From Nitrosopumilales archaeon (GTDB lineage Archaea > Thermoproteota > Nitrososphaeria > Nitrososphaerales > Nitrosopumilaceae), in the NCBI GenBank assembly GCA_025350175.1, contig JANXYF010000177.1, forward strand, positions 1 to 17,321: a stretch of DNA of 17,321 nucleotides, in the 5' to 3' direction. Positions 1-5,011 of this stretch are shown here, piece by piece. The notes beneath the pieces are model-generated. The model did not search any database. It was not told the DNA's origin and saw only the letters and a program-made list of their open reading frames with translations. The position numbers were made by a program, and so were the translations under genes. Position 1 is the stretch's first letter, and every line of letters begins with the position of its first letter.

Positions 1-95
1 GATAACCCGACTATTAAGCCTGCGAGCACAAAAACTACCGGCCATTTGTGTTTTGTTACTATCTGCATTGGCGATTTAGAAATTGTCTCCAGCAT
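1..95 (-). CDS. Membrane protein of unknown function, N-terminal fragment
   Basis: Only the first 31 codons are in the window; the gene runs off the left edge. The visible part starts MLETISKSPMQIVTKHKWPV and then becomes hydrophobic (VVFVLAGLIVGL), so it looks like a short cytoplasmic, positively charged N-terminus followed by a first membrane segment. An ATG at 131 in the same frame would add MPFIDEKLLYPK, but I prefer the ATG at 95 because the TATA-like box at 119-128 lies about 28 bases before it, the leaderless spacing seen throughout the window. The 131 start would lie upstream of, or inside, the promoter. The promoter is almost identical to that of the Cas4-like gene ending at 1851. 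Family not recognised; what lies beyond the edge is unknown. Confidence 0.6.
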   Translation of the reverse strand, partial: MLETISKSPMQIVTKHKWPVVFVLAGLIVGL

Positions 96-115
96 CTTTG
101 GATAGAGAAGTTTCT

Positions 116-159
116 CATCTATAAAAGGCATTTTATCCTAAAATGTTTTTTTTATGATA
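116..159 (-). promoter_or_regulatory. Duplicated promoter cassette, copy 1
   Basis: A 44-base block that matches 2621-2664 with about four mismatches. It contains the TATA-like box ctataaaagg (119-128, read on the minus strand as CCTTTTATAG), whose near edge is 24 bases from the ATG at 95. The upstream half (139-154) corresponds to the palindrome found in copy 2, but here its right arm is replaced by a T run. Confidence 0.7.
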
Positions 160-231
160 TCATGTCATGTTAGATCAAATATTTTGTAAAATTTTGGTAT
201 CATAGAATTTGAAAAAATTCTAAATAAAATT

Positions 232-240
232 ATTATACAA
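232..240 (+). promoter_or_regulatory. TATA-like box for the 53-residue membrane protein gene
   Basis: attatacaa centred about 25 bases before the ATG at 260. Confidence 0.5.
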
Positions 241-259
241 CTTCTAAACTAAACCACCC

Positions 260-421
260 ATGACAGAAGCAGGCATAGAAATTTTCATTGCAACTGCAGT
301 GACTCTTGCAATGACAATAGCAATTTACTTTGGTGAAAGAGCTCACAGGTATAATTTAGCAAAGAAAGGAAAAACCTGGGGAACCTACGGCTTTAGATAC
401 GAAGGCACAGGTCACGCCTAG
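260..421 (+). CDS. Small single-span membrane protein, 53 residues
   Basis: A 53-residue frame, ATG to TAG. Residues 5-24 (GIEIFIATAVTLAMTIAIYF) form one hydrophobic helix; the rest (GERAHRYNLAKKGKTWGTYG and a glycine/aromatic tail ending GTGHA) is basic and probably cytoplasmic. A TATA-like box (attatacaa, 232-240) sits about 25 bases before the ATG, so the transcript should be leaderless. The gene is divergent from the membrane protein at the left edge. Size, one helix and a promoter of its own suggest a small subunit of a membrane complex, but I do not recognise the family and assign no function. Confidence 0.6.
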   Translation: MTEAGIEIFIATAVTLAMTIAIYFGERAHRYNLAKKGKTWGTYGFRYEGTGHA

Positions 422-470
422 AGTAAATCACTTTACCACATTTTTGTATTTTATCTACAATTAGATAGAT

Positions 471-480
471 TGATTTATTC
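471..480 (+). promoter_or_regulatory. TATA-like box for the gene at 503
   Basis: tgatttattc centred about 27 bases before the ATG at 503. Confidence 0.5.
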
Positions 481-502
481 ACAAAAGATGCTTTAACAAA
501 TA

Positions 503-994
503 ATGCGAGAAAATCTCAAAGAAGAAGAGTACATCATTGCATCACTTCCTCAAATTTGGGGAATAGCGTTAGGGTTAAGCGGTTTTTTTCACAAGAATAA
601 AGAAGGCATTCTAATTCTTACAAACAGAAACGTAATTTTTGTCCCACGTTACATATGGATAACTGGAAAAGAAAAGGAGAGATATTTTCTAGATGACAAG
701 GCTAGCATAGGAAAGATGTCAGATTACAATGAATCAGATCTTGATGAGGATCTGACTGAGAATCCAAAATCTTGGATAATGTCATTAGATTCCATAACAG
801 ATGTTAGGAGCATAATAGCAAGAAATGTAAACTTCTTGCGAATAACATTTACAGAAAAAGGAAAAGAGAAAAAATATGATTTTGGAATTTCAAAAACGGT
901 AACAAATTACCCTACTCGTCAACCTCTTGTTTTTAAAAATTTGGACTGGAGTTTGTGGGTAGGTTTGATAGTATCAAAACTAAAAAAACCATAG
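503..994 (+). CDS. Unknown protein with a possible PH/GRAM-like fold
   Basis: 163 residues, no signal peptide. The N-terminal part (about 8-50) reads EEYIIASLPQIWG..., then GILILTNRNVIFVPRYIW, the 'LT(N/D)xRxxF' pattern seen in bacterial-type PH or GRAM-like domains. An acidic low-complexity stretch follows at about 72-88 (SDYNESDLDEDLTENP), then strands resembling the rest of such a domain (ITDVRSIIARNVNFLRITFT). The leaderless ATG is supported by the TATA-like box at 471-480. It is convergent with the next gene, with a gap of only nine bases. The PH-like reading is an inference from pattern only; function unknown. Confidence 0.7.
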   Translation: MRENLKEEEYIIASLPQIWGIALGLSGFFHKNKEGILILTNRNVIFVPRYIWITGKEKERYFLDDKASIGKMSDYNESDLDEDLTENPKSWIMSLDSITDVRSIIARNVNFLRITFTEKGKEKKYDFGISKTVTNYPTRQPLVFKNLDWSLWVGLIVSKLKKP

Positions 995-1003
995 ACTGTA
1001 GAA

Positions 1004-1477
1004 CTATTTTTTCTCTCCAGCCTGTCTGAGCCTTTCTAGTGCCTGCGAAATGACAAAATCATAAACCGAGTCTTCTTTTTTTAGAAATTGTAGGCCGGCC
1101 ACCTTCTTTTTGAACTTGAATATCTCAAGTTCATATTTTTTATTTTTGGGGGAATAGTTTGCAATCTGCAATGATGCAGACCCATTGTATTCCTCCATAA
1201 ACTGTTGATAGTTATCTGATATTTTTAGCGATTTTAAGAAAACAACTGTTTTTTGCAATATACGAGATTGGCAATATAGAATAAATTCATAGTTGGTATC
1301 TCCTTCAAAGAAGCTCATTTTAATTTCATAGTCTGGCCAGTATTTTATTATCTGATTCCAGGCGTTGACAAGTTTTTTTTTATTATCAAATATCAGGTAG
1401 ATGGTAGGGCGTACATCAAATACATGATACCCCAAGCCTATAAAATCTTCAAACCACTCTATTTTTGAATCAGACAT
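1004..1477 (-). CDS. Hypothetical protein, 157 residues
   Basis: A soluble-looking protein starting MSDSKIEWFEDFIGLGYHVF, rich in aromatic residues and lysine, with a C-terminal helix (SQALERLRQAGEKK). No signal peptide, membrane segment or metal-binding motif is visible and I do not recognise the family. The start is well supported: TATATA at 1503-1508 lies about 28 bases before the ATG at 1477. Convergent with the gene at 503-994, from which it is separated by nine bases. Confidence 0.7.
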   Translation of the reverse strand: MSDSKIEWFEDFIGLGYHVFDVRPTIYLIFDNKKKLVNAWNQIIKYWPDYEIKMSFFEGDTNYEFILYCQSRILQKTVVFLKSLKISDNYQQFMEEYNGSASLQIANYSPKNKKYELEIFKFKKKVAGLQFLKKEDSVYDFVISQALERLRQAGEKK

Positions 1478-1500
1478 ATCAATTCCAAGAAAGCATGTAT

Positions 1501-1510
1501 TGTATATAAT
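1501..1510 (-). promoter_or_regulatory. TATA box for the gene starting at 1477
   Basis: tgtatataat; centre about 28 bases before the start. The only strong TATA in this intergenic stretch. Confidence 0.6.
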
Positions 1511-1534
1511 TAGATTGCAAAAGTTTTCAATAAG

Positions 1535-1544
1535 AAAATTTAAG
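1535..1544 (+). promoter_or_regulatory. TATA-like box for the gene at 1568
   Basis: aaaatttaag centred about 28 bases before TTG 1568; it is about 37 bases from the alternative ATG at 1577, so it favours the TTG start. Confidence 0.4.
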
Positions 1545-1567
1545 ATGTCAAACAGTTTTAGATTATT

Positions 1568-1795
1568 TTGGATATCATGGGAACTAGAAAACGGATAAGC
1601 GAAATAATGAAGATGAGTGAAGAGGAATTATTTGATTATATCAGACAAGAAGACAGTTCAATCCAATCAACTGACAAAATAGAGATGAAACCTTTTGAAC
1701 ACGGCATCAAGATCTTTTATTTCCATAAAGACGCTGAGAAACCCTACAAGACACGAGTTTTTCTAAATCCAGAAGAATCAGAATCTCTCAAATAA
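1568..1795 (+). CDS. Small acidic hypothetical protein, 75 residues
   Basis: Starts either at TTG 1568 (MDIMGTRKRISEIMKMSEEE) or at ATG 1577; promoter spacing favours TTG. The sequence is hydrophilic, with a predicted N-terminal helix (RISEIMKMSEEELFDYIRQE) and a C-terminal strand-rich part (HGIKIFYFHKDAEKPYKTRVFLN). No known domain recognised. It sits between the divergent gene at 1477 and the convergent Cas4-like gene, apparently as a single-gene unit. Confidence 0.6.
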   Translation: MDIMGTRKRISEIMKMSEEELFDYIRQEDSSIQSTDKIEMKPFEHGIKIFYFHKDAEKPYKTRVFLNPEESESLK

Positions 1796-1804
1796 TTTCA
1801 AAAT

Positions 1805-1845
1805 CACCTTTAAGGATTAATCTAAAAATTAAAATGAAAAAGGTG
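1805..1845. terminator. Inverted repeat between convergent genes
   Basis: CACCTTT (1805-1811) pairs perfectly with AAAGGTG (1839-1845) around a 27-base AT-rich loop. It lies exactly between two convergent stop codons. A weak candidate for a bidirectional 3' end; the short stem could be chance. Confidence 0.25.
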
Positions 1846-1850
1846 TGTGA

Positions 1851-2600
1851 TTATAGGATGGATTTTGATTTGAGTTCACGCCACTTGCCACGAGCCCAGA
1901 ATCCCCATTTCTGTTTATCTTCATTTGCATAGTAGCATTTCTCGTTATGAGGACATTCCATGCATTTCTCAGATGGTTCGATTGCCGGAGCAATGTTGTT
2001 TGTCAGCAAGGTATTGAGAATTTTTGCTCTACGTTTTGTTTCGTTTAAGAGCCTCTCACTTTTTGGAACGTTGAATTCCATTTCATTTCCTTCCATATCA
2101 AAGTAGACAATCACGCCTTCTGGTTTGTCAAACATGAATAGATATGAGTTCAGATGTATGAAATCTGCCGGATATGGCATTTCAGGTAATTTTTCTGAAC
2201 CTCTAAAGAGCATCACTACTTCATCTTCAACTCTATCAGCTCTTCCAACAATCTTTACGTTAGAACCTGCATCGAGTTGACCATCAAGTGGTTTTTCCAT
2301 GATAGAAAACGCGCTCTTTTTCATTATCTTTGACACCATCTGTTTGTGATTGCTTTCAGACGGATCCTTTCGATCAAGGTATGCATTTCTTAAACATCCG
2401 CTTACCTCATCTACTGTGATCTTTCCTTCGTCAGCTACTTGTGGATTAATTGCTGCAAAGACTTGCTCAATGACATCGTAAACATCTACTCGCGGTGGTG
2501 AATCAGATGCTGCACGATAGTTTTCAATTCCTTCCTTAATTTTGTCTTGAACTTTTCCAATTATTTTTGCTTTCTTGTAGCTAGCTTTGGATTCTGTCAT
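1851..2600 (-). CDS. Cas4/PD-(D/E)XK-like protein with degenerate active site
   Basis: 249 residues. Layout resembles Cas4/Dna2-type exonuclease domains (DUF83): a first cysteine in a CxxxxYLDR context (C69, 'CLRNAYLDRKDPS'), a GxxD motif (GRADRV, D122), an H-x3-Y motif (H149, Y153) where the family has QxxxY, and a C-terminal CxxCx5C cluster (C213, C216, C222). The four cysteines fit the 4Fe-4S site known for this family. What is missing is the catalytic ExK after the GxxD strand: the corresponding segment reads EVVMLFRG, with Met and Arg where Glu and Lys are expected. No other cas gene or CRISPR array is nearby. I infer a DNA-binding or repair role without normal nuclease activity. The start at 2600 fits the TATA-like box at 2624-2633. 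Confidence 0.65.
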   Translation of the reverse strand: MTESKASYKKAKIIGKVQDKIKEGIENYRAASDSPPRVDVYDVIEQVFAAINPQVADEGKITVDEVSGCLRNAYLDRKDPSESNHKQMVSKIMKKSAFSIMEKPLDGQLDAGSNVKIVGRADRVEDEVVMLFRGSEKLPEMPYPADFIHLNSYLFMFDKPEGVIVYFDMEGNEMEFNVPKSERLLNETKRRAKILNTLLTNNIAPAIEPSEKCMECPHNEKCYYANEDKQKWGFWARGKWRELKSKSIL

Positions 2601-2620
2601 TCTTTTGAGAAATGGGATTT

Positions 2621-2664
2621 CATCTATAAAAGGTATTTTATCCTAAAATGATCATTTTATGATA
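2621..2664 (-). promoter_or_regulatory. Duplicated promoter cassette, copy 2
   Basis: Matches 116-159 at about 40 of 44 positions. The shared TATA-like box (ctataaaagg, 2624-2633) ends 24 bases from the ATG at 2600, exactly the same distance as in copy 1. Similarity stops just after the TATA box, so the promoter and not the coding sequence is what is shared. Confidence 0.7.
2644..2659. promoter_or_regulatory. Perfect 16-base palindrome, candidate operator
   Basis: TAAAATGATCATTTTA is its own reverse complement. It lies immediately upstream of the TATA-like box of the Cas4-like gene and about 40 bases upstream of the TATA-like box of the divergent PII gene, where an archaeal regulator could act on either promoter. 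Confidence 0.45.
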
Positions 2665-2697
2665 ATATTCCTTATTTTGTAATATTTTAAGCAATGA

Positions 2698-2707
2698 TTT
2701 TAATAAA
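2698..2707 (+). promoter_or_regulatory. TATA-like box for the PII gene
   Basis: tttaataaaa centred about 28 bases before ATG 2731 and only about 22 before ATG 2725, so it favours the second ATG. Confidence 0.5.
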
Positions 2708-2730
2708 AGCATTTCATATGTGCAATGATT

Positions 2731-3078
2731 ATGACCCTTAAGAAAATCGAGGCAGTATTTCCAAAAGAAAAATTGGATGCCGTCTTCAATGCTCTAACGC
2801 AGGTTGACATAAGCGGGTTCACGTATTTTGATGTCAAGGGCAGAGGTGCCAGAAAAAGAGAAATGGTTTCATCAGGCAGAGGAGGTCGTATTGAGGCTAC
2901 GCACAATATTAACTCCATAGTCATTGTAATTGTCACTGAGAGTCAGTTACCTAAAGTGATAGAAGCAATCACCACTCATGCTGGTACAGGTCAAGCAGGA
3001 GAAGGAAAGATCTTCATCTATGACGTTGCTGATGCAGTAGACATTGGAACCAAGAAACACGGCGATTCCTCACTCTAA
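2731..3078 (+). CDS. PII-family (GlnK/GlnB-like) signalling protein, divergent T-loop
   Basis: 115 residues from ATG 2731 (117 from ATG 2725). The PII fold is clear: MTLKKIEAVFPKEKLDAVFN at the start, VKGRG before the T-loop, then IVIVIVTESQLPKVIEAI, the B-loop THAGTGQAGEGKIFIYDV and a C-terminal loop DIGTKKHGDSSL. Canonical PII proteins are trimeric sensors of ATP/ADP and 2-oxoglutarate that control nitrogen assimilation. Here the usual GxGRQKG reads GRGARKR, with Arg in place of the Gln that helps hold Mg-ATP and 2-oxoglutarate, and the T-loop (about 38-60) lacks the uridylylatable Tyr. No amtB or glnA is adjacent. Effector and target may therefore differ from the textbook case. Divergent from the Cas4-like gene. 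Confidence 0.85.
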   Translation: MTLKKIEAVFPKEKLDAVFNALTQVDISGFTYFDVKGRGARKREMVSSGRGGRIEATHNINSIVIVIVTESQLPKVIEAITTHAGTGQAGEGKIFIYDVADAVDIGTKKHGDSSL

Positions 3079-3130
3079 ATTTCTTTTACTTATTTTAATT
3101 TAAAATTTCACCTATTGGAAAAATCTTAAT

Positions 3131-3140
3131 CTATATAACT
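3131..3140 (+). promoter_or_regulatory. TATA box for the gene at 3161
   Basis: ctatataact, centred about 26 bases before the ATG at 3161. Confidence 0.6.
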
Positions 3141-3160
3141 CCATAAAGCACAGCAAAGTC

Positions 3161-3679
3161 ATGTTCTGGCCTGGAATGGGAGATCCTGCAAAACGCAAAA
3201 AGATGATTAGGTTTCTCATAATTTCAGCAGCAATAGGAGTTTCAGTTGTATTGATTAGTACTACGCTTATTTCACAAGTAAAGGCACAAGATCCTCTTTA
3301 TCACAAATGTCTTTCCAAATCAGATATCCAATATCAGATAACTGCATCGCTAGAAGTTTCAGTGGATGGGAAAAAATGGATAAAACCAGTTAGTACTACA
3401 GATATGCCAGTAAATTGTGAAAAAAGGACCATGGTTTTAGCAGATGATGGGACTATTACCGGTTCATGGGTTAAGAAATACCCATTTGAGGTAGGCCAAT
3501 TTCTATGGACATCAGGTTTTCCTTTACGTGACATGGATGAAACAAGATCAAAGATATATGAAAACGGCATACAATCACCTGACTTTATTCATACCATAGT
3601 GCAAGATGGAGCTCACTATAAGGCAGAATTTACCACAAAGAATGCCGGAGCCCCTACCTTTACACCTCCACAAAGTTAG
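3161..3679 (+). CDS. Membrane-anchored extracytoplasmic protein, unknown function
   Basis: 172 residues. A short basic N-terminus (KRKK at 11-14) precedes one hydrophobic segment at about 16-38, so the remainder should lie outside the membrane, either anchored or after cleavage near VKAQD. The exterior part has two cysteines (C50 and C86) that could form a disulfide, a strand-rich stretch (IQYQITASLEVSVDGKKWIK) and a proline-rich end (APTFTPPQS). I know of no named family. The start is fixed by the TATA box at 3131-3140. It is a single-gene unit that converges on the two small membrane-protein genes. Confidence 0.7.
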   Translation: MFWPGMGDPAKRKKMIRFLIISAAIGVSVVLISTTLISQVKAQDPLYHKCLSKSDIQYQITASLEVSVDGKKWIKPVSTTDMPVNCEKRTMVLADDGTITGSWVKKYPFEVGQFLWTSGFPLRDMDETRSKIYENGIQSPDFIHTIVQDGAHYKAEFTTKNAGAPTFTPPQS

Positions 3680-3711
3680 ACTTGGAAAAATAATTCAGAA
3701 TTAGACCAAGT
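3680..3711. terminator. Inverted repeat after the gene ending at 3679
   Basis: ACTTGG (3680-3685) and CCAAGT (3706-3711) can pair around a 20-base AT-rich loop directly after the stop codon. Weak candidate for a 3' end signal. Confidence 0.25.
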
Positions 3712-3773
3712 AGAATAATTCAAAATTATATCATCTAATGACTAAAATAAAAATAAGGAAAAAGTGTTGGAAT

Positions 3774-4043
3774 TTACCAGTATTTACCGTTGTCTGGGAT
3801 TAGACCAATGCCTTCTCTTTCAAAGTGCTTGTTGAGTTCTGCTACCCATCTTTCTCTTGTGTCGCCACCAAGACCGTGCACTCTGAGCCAGAATGCTATT
3901 ACTCCTAGAAGGAATACTGTAAACATGATGGTTGCGAATATGTAGACCATCACATCATAAAATAGCGGGTCGTAGTTTGGACCTATCTGACCTGCAAAGT
4001 TTGACAGCATACCTACGAGCATAGTGAATATCGTGCTCATCAT
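3774..4043 (-). CDS. Small two-span membrane protein; possible AmoY/AmoZ-like subunit
   Basis: 89 residues from the ATG at 4043; the frame could also start at 4055 (93 residues) or 4040. The TATA box at 4065-4073 lies about 27 bases before 4043, so I chose that start. Two hydrophobic segments are visible, about 3-17 and 28-54 (VMVYIFATIMFTVFLLGVIA), followed by a charged tail (GGDTRERWVAELNKHFEREG) ending in NGKYW. It is paired with another tiny membrane-protein gene on the same strand. Archaeal ammonia monooxygenase is reported to have small extra subunits AmoX, AmoY and AmoZ, the last two encoded next to each other away from amoCAB. The pair fits in size, topology and adjacency, but I have no alignment to prove it; a small respiratory-complex subunit is the main alternative. 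Confidence 0.65.
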   Translation of the reverse strand: MMSTIFTMLVGMLSNFAGQIGPNYDPLFYDVMVYIFATIMFTVFLLGVIAFWLRVHGLGGDTRERWVAELNKHFEREGIGLIPDNGKYW

Positions 4044-4064
4044 AATTGAAAACACTTTAGGTGC

Positions 4065-4073
4065 GATATATAC
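4065..4073 (-). promoter_or_regulatory. TATA box for the 89-residue membrane protein gene
   Basis: gatatatac; centred about 27 bases before the ATG at 4043. It shows that this gene has a promoter separate from that of its upstream neighbour. Confidence 0.6.
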
Positions 4074-4151
4074 ATTTCTGTAAGAACGAAAAACTTGAGA
4101 TCAAAATCGAGATTGAGTGTGAATTAATAAAATAAGAAAAAGAGATAATGA

Positions 4152-4454
4152 TTAAGCTCTCTTTGCTTTTTCCGCTTGCTTTGCTTTTATGACAAAAGCA
4201 ATGAAGATTCCACCGAATATTCCACCTGAAATGATTGATGCACCTACTACACCGTTTGCATCAAGGTATGGAGTACCGGAACCTGCGTGCGGATTATTTT
4301 GTACTGCCTGAACTTTTGCTCGTGCCAGTTTCAACTCTTCGTCTAGGCTGGTAATTCCACCGCCTGCTTGGTATTGAGCCGCAGCAAACGGAACGAATGT
4401 CGAGACTGCAAATAGAGCCAGGAGCACTGTTCCAATAATTATTGGTGTTTTCAT
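4152..4454 (-). CDS. Small exported membrane protein; possible AmoY/AmoZ-like subunit
   Basis: 100 residues. The N-terminus is a typical signal peptide (MKTPIIIGTVLLALFAVSTF, then VPFAAAQ with likely cleavage near residue 26). A polar, partly helical exterior segment follows (LDEELKLARAKVQAVQNNPH), then a second hydrophobic helix at about 70-92 (GASIISGGIFGGIFIAFVIK) and a basic tail (KAKQAEKAKRA) that would be cytoplasmic. The mature protein thus has one span with its N-terminus outside. The TATA-like gtatatattt at 4481-4490 lies about 31 bases before the ATG. It lies 96 bases upstream of the 89-residue gene, both on the minus strand. The ammonia-monooxygenase link is a hypothesis; see the findings. 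Confidence 0.7.
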   Translation of the reverse strand: MKTPIIIGTVLLALFAVSTFVPFAAAQYQAGGGITSLDEELKLARAKVQAVQNNPHAGSGTPYLDANGVVGASIISGGIFGGIFIAFVIKAKQAEKAKRA

Positions 4455-4480
4455 ATGAGTACCTATTCAGATTCGAATCC

Positions 4481-4490
4481 GTATATATTT
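4481..4490 (-). promoter_or_regulatory. TATA box for the 100-residue exported protein gene
   Basis: gtatatattt, about 31 bases before the ATG at 4454, in the divergent spacer shared with rps15. Confidence 0.5.
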
Positions 4491-4530
4491 AACTTTTATG
4501 TAATTATCATAACTGCGAAGATCCAAGTAA

Positions 4531-4540
4531 CATTTATGTT
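4531..4540 (+). promoter_or_regulatory. TATA-like box for rps15
   Basis: catttatgtt centred about 27 bases before the GTG at 4562; supports a leaderless GTG start and one promoter for the overlapping cluster down to serS. Confidence 0.5.
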
Positions 4541-4561
4541 TCGTCAAAAATCAAGCGCTTC

Positions 4562-5011
4562 GTGGGCCGTCTTCATTCACACCGACATGGAAAGTCACAT
4601 TCGACAAGACCGATTACTCCTAGTGCACCAACATGGGTAAAACAAAGCCCAGCTGAGATCGAAGAACTTGTTGTAAAATATGCAAAAGAAGGTCTCACCC
4701 CAAGCAAGATCGGAATAAAATTGCGTGATCAATATGCAATACCGATCACAAGACAACTTGTCAAAAAGTCAATTACAGATATCCTTGAAGAAAAGGGAGT
4801 AAAGACAGACATGCCTGAAGACTTGAACAACTTGGTAACCAAGGCATTAGGTCTTCAAAAACATTTGAAGGAACATAGATCGGATAAAAGAAACGTCAGA
4901 TCACTTGAGCTCTTAGAGGCCAAAGTCCATAGACTATCTTCATACTACAAGAAAATTGGTAGAATAGCCAAAACTTGGAAATATAAGGCAGTCATTGCTC
5001 AACTCGAATAA
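4562..5011 (+). CDS. rps15: 30S ribosomal protein uS15
   Basis: 149 residues, GTG start. The archaeal/eukaryotic long form is clear: MGRLHSHRHGKSHSTRP at the N-terminus, a region with EIEELVVKYAKEGLTPSKIG and IKLRDQYAIP, and the S15 core ending in LLEAKVHRLSSYYKKIGRIA. The protein binds 16S rRNA in the central domain of the small subunit. It is the first gene of a packed cluster; its TAA shares one base with the ATG of the RecJ-like gene (TAATG), implying coupled translation. The pairing of rps15 with a RecJ-like nuclease gene is a common archaeal arrangement. Confidence 0.95.
   Translation: MGRLHSHRHGKSHSTRPITPSAPTWVKQSPAEIEELVVKYAKEGLTPSKIGIKLRDQYAIPITRQLVKKSITDILEEKGVKTDMPEDLNNLVTKALGLQKHLKEHRSDKRNVRSLELLEAKVHRLSSYYKKIGRIAKTWKYKAVIAQLE

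Noticed and set aside
1851..2600. A CRISPR-Cas locus, suggested by the Cas4-like gene
   Set aside because: No direct-repeat array and no cas1, cas2 or effector gene is present on either strand; the Cas4-like protein stands alone.
3680..3730. Repeated ataattca motifs as a short tandem repeat
   Set aside because: Only two copies in AT-rich DNA with different flanks; expected by chance.
4455..4640. Plus-strand open frame starting in the spacer before rps15
   Set aside because: It runs into rps15 in another frame, and its start lies on the opposite strand's promoter region; the S15 start at 4562 has proper promoter spacing.
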